Positions 1-6,441 of a stretch of 8,502 nucleotides of DNA are shown piece by piece; position 1 is the stretch's first letter, and each line of letters begins with the position of its first letter. Under the pieces are notes generated by a model. It ran no database searches. It saw only the letters and a list, made by a program, of their open reading frames with translations, and was not told where the DNA came from. This DNA is from Lachnospiraceae bacterium (lineage in GTDB: Bacteria; Bacillota; Clostridia; Lachnospirales; Lachnospiraceae). The position numbers were made by a program, and so were the translations under genes. The stretch covers positions 1 through 8,502 of the forward strand of contig JAGCRJ010000173.1 of the NCBI GenBank assembly GCA_017964745.1. Direction: 5' to 3'.

Positions 1-1092
1 ACCAACAAGTATGCCGAAGGATATCCCGGAAAGCGTTACTACGGCGGATGCGAGTGTGTTGACGTTGTTGAGGAGCTTGCAAGAAACCGTGCCATGGAGC
101 TTTACGGATGCACCTACGCAAACGTTCAGCCTCACTCAGGAGCACAGGCAAACCTTGCCGTACAGTTCGCACTTCTTCAGCCCGGTGATACCGTAATGGG
201 AATGAACCTCGATCACGGCGGACATCTTACCCACGGTTCACCCGCAAACATTTCCGGAACCTATTTCAATATCGTTCCTTACGGCGTAAATGATGACGGA
301 TTCATCGATTACGATAAGCTTGAGGAGATCGCAAAGGAGTGCAAGCCCAAGATGATCATCGCAGGAGCTTCCGCTTACGCACGTACCATCGACTTCAAGC
401 GTTTCAGGGAGATCGCTGATGAGGTCGGCGCATTCCTCATGGTAGATATGGCTCACATCGCAGGACTTGTCGCAGCAGGCCTTCATCCCAGCCCCATCCC
501 TTATGCTCACGTTGTTACCACCACAACCCACAAGACCCTTCGCGGACCCAGAGGAGGAATGATCCTTTCCAGCGCAGAGTTTGCCAAGGAGCACAAGCTC
601 AACAAGGCAGTATTCCCCGGAATCCAGGGCGGACCTCTCATGCACGTTATCGCAGCCAAGGCTGTATGCTTCAAGGAGGCTCTCGATCCTTCATTCAAGG
701 TTTACCAGCAGGGAATCATCGACAACGCTCAGGCTCTTGCAAAGGGACTCATCTCCAGAGGACTCAAGATCGTTTCCGGCGGAACCGATAACCACCTTAT
801 GCTCCTTGACCTCACTCCTTTCAACCTTACCGGTAAGGAGATCGAGGCTCTCATGGACGAGGCTCATCTTACCGCCAACAAGAACACCATCCCCAATGAT
901 CCTCAGAAGCCCAATGTAACAAGCGGCATCAGACTCGGAACTCCCGCAGTTACATCAAGAGGACTTAAGACCGAGGATATGGATCAGATCGCCGAGGCTA
1001 TCAGCATCATCGTCAAGGAGAGGGAAGCAGGCGTAGAAAAGGCTAAGGCCATCGTTATGGCACTTACCGAGAAGTATCCTTTGAACAAGTAA
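1..1092 (+). CDS. glyA: Serine hydroxymethyltransferase, 5'-truncated by the window
   Basis: A PLP-dependent cytosolic enzyme that converts serine plus tetrahydrofolate to glycine plus 5,10-methylene-THF, the main source of one-carbon units. The reading frame is open from base 1 and begins inside the conserved TNKYAEGYPGKRYYGG segment. About 50 N-terminal residues of the roughly 410-residue family length are therefore missing, and 363 residues are visible. Other family signatures are ANVQPHSGAQAN, LDHGGHLTHGSP, VDMAHIAGL and the PLP site TTTTHKTLRGPRGG, with the Schiff-base lysine at bases 532-534. GGTDNHL and TSGIRLGTPA lie in the C-terminal domain. The gene ends in TAA and hom starts 24 nt later with no terminator between them, so co-transcription is likely. 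No frameshift or missing catalytic residue is seen in the visible part. The identification is essentially certain; the true start lies outside the window. Confidence 0.98.
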   Translation, partial: TNKYAEGYPGKRYYGGCECVDVVEELARNRAMELYGCTYANVQPHSGAQANLAVQFALLQPGDTVMGMNLDHGGHLTHGSPANISGTYFNIVPYGVNDDGFIDYDKLEEIAKECKPKMIIAGASAYARTIDFKRFREIADEVGAFLMVDMAHIAGLVAAGLHPSPIPYAHVVTTTTHKTLRGPRGGMILSSAEFAKEHKLNKAVFPGIQGGPLMHVIAAKAVCFKEALDPSFKVYQQGIIDNAQALAKGLISRGLKIVSGGTDNHLMLLDLTPFNLTGKEIEALMDEAHLTANKNTIPNDPQKPNVTSGIRLGTPAVTSRGLKTEDMDQIAEAISIIVKEREAGVEKAKAIVMALTEKYPLNK

Positions 1093-1116
1093 TAAAGACA
1101 GACTGGAGTTAAAGAA

Positions 1117-2307
1117 ATGATTCATGTTGCTGTATTCGGATACGGAACCGTAGGAAAAGGCGTTGTCGAGGTCATAGACCGCAACAACGATATCGTATCC
1201 GCCGCATCCGGAGACAAGGTTTCGGTAAAGTATATCCTTGATCTCCTCGATTTTCCGGGCGACCCCAATGAAGCCAAGATCGTTCATGACGTGAATGTCA
1301 TAATAAACGATCCCGGGGTTTCGATCATCTGCGAGACCATGGGAGGAACGGGCGCCGCTTATAAGTTCACCAAGGCCGCTCTCGAACAGGGAAAGAGCGT
1401 ATGCACATCCAATAAGGAGCTCGTTGCCAAGCACGGTGCCGAGCTTATAAAGCTTGCGAAAGCAAACGGATGCGCATATCTTTTCGAGGCAAGTGTCGGA
1501 GGCGGAATCCCCGTGCTCCGCACCCTTACCACCGCTCTTACCGCAGAGAGGATCACACAGATCGCAGGTATCCTTAACGGTACCACTAACTTCATCCTCA
1601 CCAAGATGGAAGAGGAAGGCGCAGGCTTTGATGAGACTCTGAGGACTGCCCAGGAGCTCGGATATGCGGAAGCTGACCCCACAGCGGATATCGAGGGTCA
1701 CGATACGGCAAGAAAGATCTCCATTCTGGCAGATATAATGTCAGGTCATTTCACGGATTCCGATAATGTTCCCACCACGGGAATAACCGGTATCGATAAG
1801 AGCGATATCGCACTTGCATCCAAGGCAGGCTTCAGGATCAGACTTCTCGGCATCGCGGACAGAGCGGACGATGACAGTGTTTCCACCGTTGTCGCTCCTT
1901 TCATGCTTTCCAAGAGTCATCCCCTTGCAGGCGTTAACGATGTTTTCAATGCGATCTTCGTTACCGGCAATATGCTCGGTGAGACGATGTATTACGGCAA
2001 AGGCGCAGGCAGCCTTGCAACCGCCAGCGCCGTTGTTGCCGATGTGATAGATGCGGCCAGAAAGGGCTCTTCAACGATGTATCCCGGATGGGATGATGTA
2101 CCCGTGAAGGCAGGAAATGCCGCAGGCGAGAAGCACAGATATATGGTCAGGACCGATGCGGGCAATGCAGACAAGGCAAGAGCACTCTTTGAAGGAGCCG
2201 AAGAGATCGGAGTATGCGAAGGCAAGTTCGGTCTGATCACCGGGGCAACGGATAAGACCGGCTTAAGTAACGGTATTGTCGAGAATGTTATTGAGATCTA
2301 CGAATAA
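1117..2307 (+). CDS. hom: Homoserine dehydrogenase
   Basis: NAD(P)H-dependent reduction of aspartate-4-semialdehyde to homoserine, the branch point leading to threonine and methionine; cytosolic. The 396-residue protein opens with a Rossmann dinucleotide motif, GYGTVGKG (G8, G10, G13). It then has TSNKELVAKHG, VGGGIPVLRTL, GILNGTTNFI and the catalytic-domain stretch ADPTADIEGHDTARK. There D196 and K200 match the conserved Asp/Lys pair of the family. The ATG has a GGAG at 1105-1108 with 8 nt spacing. Many bacterial Hom proteins run to about 430 residues with a C-terminal ACT domain. Here the segment after about residue 338 is short and divergent, lacking the usual DxPGVL-type ACT motif, so feedback control by threonine may differ. 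It sits between glyA and an aspartokinase gene, 24 nt from each, which fits an aspartate-family operon. Function is very secure; regulation is inferred. Confidence 0.97.
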   Translation: MIHVAVFGYGTVGKGVVEVIDRNNDIVSAASGDKVSVKYILDLLDFPGDPNEAKIVHDVNVIINDPGVSIICETMGGTGAAYKFTKAALEQGKSVCTSNKELVAKHGAELIKLAKANGCAYLFEASVGGGIPVLRTLTTALTAERITQIAGILNGTTNFILTKMEEEGAGFDETLRTAQELGYAEADPTADIEGHDTARKISILADIMSGHFTDSDNVPTTGITGIDKSDIALASKAGFRIRLLGIADRADDDSVSTVVAPFMLSKSHPLAGVNDVFNAIFVTGNMLGETMYYGKGAGSLATASAVVADVIDAARKGSSTMYPGWDDVPVKAGNAAGEKHRYMVRTDAGNADKARALFEGAEEIGVCEGKFGLITGATDKTGLSNGIVENVIEIYE

Positions 2308-2331
2308 TTGATTTAAGAGGAATATGGAAAA

Positions 2332-3654
2332 ATGGCAAAGGTAGTAAAATTCGGCGGCAGCTCACTTGCATCTGCCGAGCAGTTCAAGAAAGTAGGAGAT
2401 ATCATCAAGGCAGATCCCGAAAGAAGGTATGTTGTTCCTTCCGCTCCCGGAAAGAGATCTCCCAGAGACACCAAGGTCACCGACATGCTCTACAATCTCT
2501 ATGACAGCGTGTCCGATGACAGAAGCTTCTCCGAAGTGCTCAAGAATATCCGTGCAAGATATGACGAGATCATCAAAGGTCTCGGAATTAAACTTGATCT
2601 TTCCGATGAGTTCAAGCTGATCGAAAAGAATCTCAAAGGCGGTGCCGACAAGGATTATGCCGCATCAAGAGGTGAGTATCTCAACGGACGTATCATGGCC
2701 GCATATCTCGGATACGAATTTCTCGATCCTGCGGATTATATTATCTTTGACAAGAAGACCGATAACTACGAAGCCGAGAAGACATACAAGAAACTCGGCA
2801 CCAAACTCTCAAAGGTTGAAAGAGCCGTCATTCCCGGATTTTACGGAGCATATGCCGACGGTACCGTTAAGACCTTCTCAAGAGGCGGATCCGATATAAC
2901 GGGTTCCATCGTTGCACGTGCCATCCATGCGGATGTGTATGAGAACTGGACCGATGTATCCGGATTTATGATCGCTGATCCCAGGATCATCAAGAATCCC
3001 GCCAAGATTGAGACCATTACCTACAGGGAACTCAGAGAGCTCGCTTACATGGGAGCCGGAGTTCTTCACGAGGATGCCATCTTCCCCGTAAGACAGGAAG
3101 GCATCCCCATCAACATCAGAAATACCAACGATCCCGCTGATGACGGAACATGGATCGTAGGTACCACATCCAAGAAATCAAAGTATGTCATCACCGGTAT
3201 CGCAGGCAAGAAGGGATTCTGTGCCGTCAATGTCGATAAGGATATGATGAACTCCGAGATCGGATTCGGAAGAAGAGTTCTTCAGGCATTCGAGGAGAAC
3301 AACATCTCCTTCGAACATCTTCCTTCCGGCATCGATACCATGACCGTATTTGTACACCAGGATGAGTTCAGGGATAAGGAACAGAGCGTTGTTTCATCGA
3401 TCCGCAGAATGACCGATCCCGACACCATTGATATCGAATCGGATCTTGCACTCATCGCCGTCGTTGGAAGAGGAATGAAGTCGACAAGAGGTACAGCGGG
3501 AAGGATCTTCTCCGCACTTGCCCATGCACATGTCAACGTCAAGATGATCGATCAGGGTTCATCCGAGATCAACATCATCATCGGCGTTGCAAATTCCGAT
3601 TTCGAGACTGCGATCAGAGCGATCTATGATATTTTCGTCGAAACAAAACTTTGA
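2332..3654 (+). CDS. lysC: Aspartokinase (monofunctional, tandem ACT domains)
   Basis: Phosphorylates aspartate to 4-phosphoaspartate, the first step towards lysine, threonine and methionine; cytosolic. The 440-residue protein has the N-terminal amino-acid-kinase motif VKFGGSSL (residues 5-12), SRGEYLNG (112-119), and FSRGGSDITGS (around 182-192), where R184-GGSD188 is the family nucleotide/aspartate-binding signature. WTDVSGF and the MGAGVLHEDAIFPV segment follow. From about residue 285 to the end are two ACT-like effector-binding regions, the second containing DQGSSEINI. This is the usual site of lysine or threonine feedback inhibition. The ATG follows AGAGGAA at 2316-2322. An earlier ATG at 2324 is out of frame. 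No fused homoserine dehydrogenase is present; that activity is the separate upstream gene. The symbol is generic: which amino acid inhibits this isozyme (lysC, thrA-like or dapG-like) cannot be read from the sequence. Confidence 0.95.
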   Translation: MAKVVKFGGSSLASAEQFKKVGDIIKADPERRYVVPSAPGKRSPRDTKVTDMLYNLYDSVSDDRSFSEVLKNIRARYDEIIKGLGIKLDLSDEFKLIEKNLKGGADKDYAASRGEYLNGRIMAAYLGYEFLDPADYIIFDKKTDNYEAEKTYKKLGTKLSKVERAVIPGFYGAYADGTVKTFSRGGSDITGSIVARAIHADVYENWTDVSGFMIADPRIIKNPAKIETITYRELRELAYMGAGVLHEDAIFPVRQEGIPINIRNTNDPADDGTWIVGTTSKKSKYVITGIAGKKGFCAVNVDKDMMNSEIGFGRRVLQAFEENNISFEHLPSGIDTMTVFVHQDEFRDKEQSVVSSIRRMTDPDTIDIESDLALIAVVGRGMKSTRGTAGRIFSALAHAHVNVKMIDQGSSEINIIIGVANSDFETAIRAIYDIFVETKL

Positions 3655-3675
3655 TCATTTCCTGTTTTCAGATTT

Positions 3676-3682
3676 TAAGGAG
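3676..3682 (+). promoter_or_regulatory. Ribosome binding site that decides a TTG start
   Basis: TAAGGAG, a strong anti-Shine-Dalgarno match, lies 8 nt before TTG at 3691. No ATG or GTG in the same frame lies near it, so this site supports TTG as the start codon of the GH3-like membrane protein. Confidence 0.8.
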
Positions 3683-3690
3683 CCGGAAAG

Positions 3691-5541
3691 TTGAGCAGAC
3701 ACAAGAAGAAAAATAAGAAAGTAAATCAGGATACCGCTACTCTGAATACTTCCGAGATCGCCGCGGAGCAGGACGCTCTCGAAAGCGAAGAGGCCGAAGA
3801 AGCGGCGTTTGAAGAACCTTCGGATGAAAATACCGAAGCGGAAGAAACGCCTGAAGCTGCGGATACCGCAGCGGATGAAACGACCGCGGAGAATGCCGAA
3901 GTGAACGGATCCGAAAGTGCGGAAGCCGTGGCTGAAACCGGTGCACCCGAAGCGGAAGAAGCTGCCGATATAGAAGAGGTGACCGAAACCGCGGAAGAGA
4001 CCGAAGATGCGGACACATCCGTGACCGATCCTTCAGAAGAAGATTCATCTGACAAGCAGGAAGATGAAGAACAGCCTGAAGGTGAAACCGGCGAGGAGAA
4101 GAAAGAATCCTCCGAAAAATCCAGAGTCAGCAGAAATGCCTTAAGGGAACAGACAGAGAACGAGAGATTAAGACGTGAAGCAAGGCATAAAAGGAGAGTC
4201 CGCCAGCAGGTAACCGCGTACATCATTCTTTTCCTTATCATCGCCGTTATCGGACTCGGACTGTTCTTCGGCATCAGATACTTTGTAAACAGATCAAGGG
4301 CGATCAAAGAGGCGGAGGCAGCCGCAGAGCTTGCACTTCAGCAGCAGCTTGAAGAAGAGGCAAATGCACAGGCCGAACCCGTTGAAGTGCCCGAGATACA
4401 TACCGTTGACGAGCTCGGGGATACTCCCCTTCAGCTGCTCGATGCCGAGATTGAAGCAGAGATCTCGCAGATGACCCTGGAGGAAAAGGTTCAGGGAATA
4501 ATGTTCATCACTCCCGAATCCATCACCGGCGTGGACAGGGTTGTCATAGCAGGCGACGGAACCGCAGCGGCACTCAGTGATTTCTGCCCCGGCGGAATCG
4601 TATATTCATCTAAGAATGTCACAGGTACGGACCAGTTTGCCACCATGCTTTCAAATACCCTCAATATGGTAAACCGTCCCGTATTTTTCGCAACAAGTGA
4701 GACAGGACTTAATGAGTCCGGACTTATCGGAACAGGCGCCGTTGAAAGCGTTCTGACACCCGCACAGGCTGCCGAGGGCGGCGATGTGGAGGCTGTCGTA
4801 TCCACCGGTATCTCAATAGGCACCGGACTTTCCGCCATAGGCATCGGAGTCGATTTTGCACCCGTTGCCGACCTTTCCGTAACCGCGGGAGGAATAGGCG
4901 AGAATGCAGCCTACGGAAGCGATGCTTCGGTTGTAACTCCCTATGTAACCGCCATGGCTGACGGACTTTCACAGGGCGGAGTCATTGCGGCATACAAGTA
5001 CTTCCCCTCGCTTGCGGCTTCCAATCAGGATCCCCTTCACGGAAGGGCACTCTGCGACAGAACTCTTGAGGAGTTCCGTGCAAATGAATTCCAGGTATGG
5101 CTTTCCGCGATAAATGCCGGAGCACAGATGATACAGATGAGTAATGTCATCTATCCTTCGATCGATAACGATTCGCTTCCTTCAACACTTTCGGAGAAGA
5201 CGGTTACCGGAGTGCTCAGGGATGAGCTTAAATACGACGGAGTCATCGTGAGCGGACCTTTAAGCGATGCGGCCATTACCGAGTACTACACCCCTGCCGA
5301 AAGCGCCGTAATGGCCCTTAAAGCAGGCTGTGACATGATCTATTCGTCTCCTCAGCCCAGAGCTGCCGTAGAGGGCATTATCGAGGGCGTAACGAGCGGT
5401 GTGATATCCGAAGAGAGGATCGACGATGCGCTCATCAGGATCTACCGTATCAGGTACGCGGCAAGACTTGAGGAGCTCAGGGCTCAGTACGAAGCCGATG
5501 CAATGAATCTCGGCATAGACCTTACAGGCGTAGCATACTGA
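3691..5541 (+). CDS. Single-pass membrane protein with acidic tail and degenerate GH3 (NagZ-like) domain
   Basis: A 616-residue protein. Residues 1-17 are basic, and about 20-150 are a low-complexity Glu/Ala/Thr/Ser/Asp tail. A basic patch (about 158-171) precedes one hydrophobic helix (about 174-199), followed by an Ala/Glu/Gln helix likely to form a coiled stalk (about 201-228). By the positive-inside rule the acidic tail is cytoplasmic and the rest extracytoplasmic. Residues about 245-600 have the layout of glycoside hydrolase family 3 N-terminal domains, including MTLEEKVQ (261-268), CPGGIVYSS, VDFAPVADLS and AAYGSD. AAYKYFPS (433-440) stands where KHFPGHG normally occurs, and YDGVIVSGPLSDAAI (515-529) stands where the nucleophile loop GVVVTDxM occurs. 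The nucleophile Asp is replaced by G522, the KH pair by K436-Y437, and the sugar-binding Asp of the DQEGG loop by S336. A beta-N-acetylhexosaminidase ancestry is likely, but activity is doubtful; a binding or scaffold role is inference. It starts at TTG, 36 nt after the aspartokinase gene. Confidence 0.85.
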   Translation: MSRHKKKNKKVNQDTATLNTSEIAAEQDALESEEAEEAAFEEPSDENTEAEETPEAADTAADETTAENAEVNGSESAEAVAETGAPEAEEAADIEEVTETAEETEDADTSVTDPSEEDSSDKQEDEEQPEGETGEEKKESSEKSRVSRNALREQTENERLRREARHKRRVRQQVTAYIILFLIIAVIGLGLFFGIRYFVNRSRAIKEAEAAAELALQQQLEEEANAQAEPVEVPEIHTVDELGDTPLQLLDAEIEAEISQMTLEEKVQGIMFITPESITGVDRVVIAGDGTAAALSDFCPGGIVYSSKNVTGTDQFATMLSNTLNMVNRPVFFATSETGLNESGLIGTGAVESVLTPAQAAEGGDVEAVVSTGISIGTGLSAIGIGVDFAPVADLSVTAGGIGENAAYGSDASVVTPYVTAMADGLSQGGVIAAYKYFPSLAASNQDPLHGRALCDRTLEEFRANEFQVWLSAINAGAQMIQMSNVIYPSIDNDSLPSTLSEKTVTGVLRDELKYDGVIVSGPLSDAAITEYYTPAESAVMALKAGCDMIYSSPQPRAAVEGIIEGVTSGVISEERIDDALIRIYRIRYAARLEELRAQYEADAMNLGIDLTGVAY

Positions 5542-5552
5542 TCATAATAAAA

Positions 5553-5576
5553 TTACCCCGGGTAATTCCGGGGTAA
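5553..5576. terminator. Perfect 9-bp GC-rich hairpin in the convergent gap, probable terminator
   Basis: TTACCCCGG (5553-5561) and CCGGGGTAA (5568-5576) are perfect inverted repeats around a 6-nt loop. The hairpin begins 11 nt after the stop codon of the GH3-like gene, which suits transcript termination or 3'-end protection for the + strand. The T-rich tract is better on the minus strand (TTTTATTAT just beyond 5553). On the + strand the nearest T run (5590-5594) is 13 nt away. It may therefore act in both directions or mainly stop leftward transcripts. Confidence 0.65.
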
Positions 5577-5600
5577 ATGATTTAAGGGGTTTTTCGCAAT

Positions 5601-5626
5601 AAAAAACTTCCCTGATCATCAGGGAA
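5601..5626 (-). terminator. Intrinsic terminator of the tRNA-Gly gene
   Basis: TTCCCTGA (5608-5615) and TCAGGGAA (5619-5626) form an 8-bp stem with a 3-nt loop. Read on the minus strand, the stem is followed by G and six T's (complement of 5606-5601), the classic Rho-independent layout. It starts 8 nt past the 3' end of the tRNA. Confidence 0.85.
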
Positions 5627-5633
5627 ATCCGAG

Positions 5634-5706
5634 AGCGACAGACGGGGCTCGAACCCGCGGTCTCCACCTTGGCAAGGTGGCGCTTTACCAACTAAGCTAC
5701 TGTCGC
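5634..5706 (-). tRNA. tRNA-Gly, anticodon GCC
   Basis: A 73-nt cloverleaf. The acceptor stem is GCGACAG with CTGTCGC (7 perfect pairs), the D stem GCTT/AAGC with GTTGGT in the loop, and the anticodon stem CCACC/GGTGG around TTGCCAA. The anticodon GCC lies at 5671-5673 on the + strand and decodes GGC and GGU glycine codons. The T arm has loop TTCGAGC. The discriminator base is U, as in most bacterial tRNA-Gly. CCA is not encoded (CTC follows), so the tail must be added by CCA nucleotidyltransferase. The gene stands alone with its own promoter and terminator rather than in a tRNA cluster. Confidence 0.97.
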
Positions 5707-5709
5707 ATC

Positions 5710-5754
5710 AGTCTGCTTTCGCACGACAAAAGTTAATATACTAAAAAGCAGACT
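5710..5754. repeat. 10-bp inverted repeat bracketing the tRNA promoter -10 box
   Basis: AGTCTGCTTT (5710-5719) and AAAGCAGACT (5745-5754) are perfect inverted repeats separated by 25 bp. One arm lies in the spacer between the -35 and -10 boxes of the minus-strand promoter. The other lies in the short leader just before the tRNA. Since transcription should start between the arms, only one arm would be in the transcript, so an RNA hairpin from this promoter is unlikely. A DNA operator is possible; chance is not excluded. Confidence 0.5.
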
Positions 5755-5763
5755 CTTTGTCAA
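5735..5763 (-). promoter_or_regulatory. Sigma-70/SigA-type promoter of tRNA-Gly
   Basis: On the minus strand, TTGACA (5763-5758, perfect -35) is followed by a 17-bp spacer and TATATT (5740-5735, 5 of 6 to TATAAT). Initiation about 7 nt downstream (near 5728) would leave a leader of about 20 nt before the tRNA 5' end at 5706. This matches a strong housekeeping promoter for a stable RNA. Confidence 0.88.
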
Positions 5764-5772
5764 CAAATTTTT

Positions 5773-6366
5773 TTACTTTTCCTGATCCTTCTTTTCGATG
5801 GCCAGAATACCTGCAAGTTTTGGTGATGCTTTCTTCTCGACGATGCTCCAGATCATGAAGGAGATTATCGCACAGCAGGTACCGGTGATGATTCCGCAGA
5901 TGACATCGGTGGGATAGTGAACACCGACATACAGTCTCGAAAATGCGATCAGAGCCGCCATGATGATGGCCGGGATTCCGATCTTCTTGGGTCCCTTTAC
6001 AAGGAAGACCACAGCGGCTGCAAATGATGCTCCCGAGTGTCCGGAGGGGAATGAAGGATCGTGCTGTCTTTCGATAAGGAGCTTTAAGCCGTCAACCACT
6101 TCGTAAGGACGGATACGTCCGACATTGGGCTTGATGATCACGTTGTTGATAAGTACGGAGAAGACAAGCGCGATGCCTGCCATCATACCTAAGGGGCGGG
6201 TCTTTTTGAAGAAGAGCATTACGATCGCGATGAGGATCCAGAAGATGCCTTTGTCACCGAGATGGGTTATCAGCTTCATGACGGGAGTGAGTACATCACT
6301 TCTCACGTTCTCCTGAAGCCAGATAAGGAACTGACCGTCCCAGGGCATGTTAAAAAAAGCGTCCAT
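5773..6366 (-). CDS. PAP2-family membrane phosphatase
   Basis: A 197-residue integral membrane phosphatase of the type-2 phosphatidic acid phosphatase family, which removes phosphate from lipid phosphates or pyrophosphates such as undecaprenyl pyrophosphate or phosphatidylglycerol phosphate. All three catalytic motifs are intact: K79-x6-R86-P87, P107-S-G-H110 and S143-R-x5-H150-x3-D154. Hydrophobic segments at about 41-53, 58-78, 111-124, 129-147 and 155-175 give a multi-pass protein with the active site near the outer membrane face. The C-terminus is Lys/Glu-rich. The ATG at 6366 has AGGA about 10 nt upstream. Its stop lies just upstream of the tRNA-Gly promoter on the same strand, with no clear terminator between. 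It diverges from a polyprenyl-glycan type glycosyltransferase, which favours a lipid-carrier substrate, but the substrate itself is not determined by sequence. Confidence 0.93.
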   Translation of the reverse strand: MDAFFNMPWDGQFLIWLQENVRSDVLTPVMKLITHLGDKGIFWILIAIVMLFFKKTRPLGMMAGIALVFSVLINNVIIKPNVGRIRPYEVVDGLKLLIERQHDPSFPSGHSGASFAAAVVFLVKGPKKIGIPAIIMAALIAFSRLYVGVHYPTDVICGIITGTCCAIISFMIWSIVEKKASPKLAGILAIEKKDQEK

Positions 6367-6441
6367 GTAATTGTTTTCCTTTCAATCTTGGTTTTATCCT
6401 GTATAGTCACAGGTTCAATGATAACACAAAAAGAGGTTTTT
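6367..6441. promoter_or_regulatory. Divergent promoter region between PAP2 and GT2-GtrA genes
   Basis: This 75-bp gap must drive both genes if neither is read from further away. On the + strand TATAGT (6402-6407) is a fair -10 box with only a weak -35 (3 of 6) 16-17 bp upstream. On the minus strand TTGAAC (6418-6413) and TAAAAC (6396-6391) are spaced 16 bp, each 4 of 6 to consensus. The two candidates overlap, so initiation on one strand could hinder the other. Weak, pattern-based evidence. Confidence 0.35.
6430..6436 (+). promoter_or_regulatory. Ribosome binding site fixing the GT2-GtrA start
   Basis: AAAGAGG lies 5 nt before ATG 6442. Upstream in-frame starts, including ATG 6418, lack such a site and precede the first glycosyltransferase strand, so 6442 is the preferred start. 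Confidence 0.7.

Noticed and set aside
1093..1116. Possible riboswitch or attenuator before hom
   Set aside because: Only 24 nt separate glyA and hom, enough for an RBS but not for a threonine or lysine control element; any leader would be upstream of the window.
955..1701. 248-codon open frame on the minus strand opposite the glyA end and hom
   Set aside because: It lies wholly antisense to two well-identified genes, has no recognisable domain, and its composition mirrors the complementary codons of hom.
3780..4100. Possible DNA tandem repeat in the GAA/GCG-rich stretch
   Set aside because: Repetition is at the amino-acid composition level only; no fixed-period DNA unit could be read.
3726..4307. 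193-codon Ser/Ala/Val-rich minus-strand frame opposite the acidic tail
   Set aside because: The Ser/Ala repeats are the reverse complement of Glu and Ala codons in the real gene; no RBS or family match.
5634..5706. tRNA 3' end as an integration site for a mobile element
   Set aside because: No integrase gene, direct repeat of the tRNA 3' end, or foreign-looking cargo is visible beside it.
6398..6413. CCTGT/ACAGG inverted repeat in the divergent promoter gap as an operator
   Set aside because: The arms are only 5 bp with a 6-bp spacer and no extension; this is expected by chance.
6262..6441. Upstream extension of the GT2-GtrA frame
   Set aside because: It overlaps the PAP2 gene antisense, lacks an RBS at its earlier starts, and adds residues before the first GT2 strand; AAAGAGG before ATG 6442 fixes the start.
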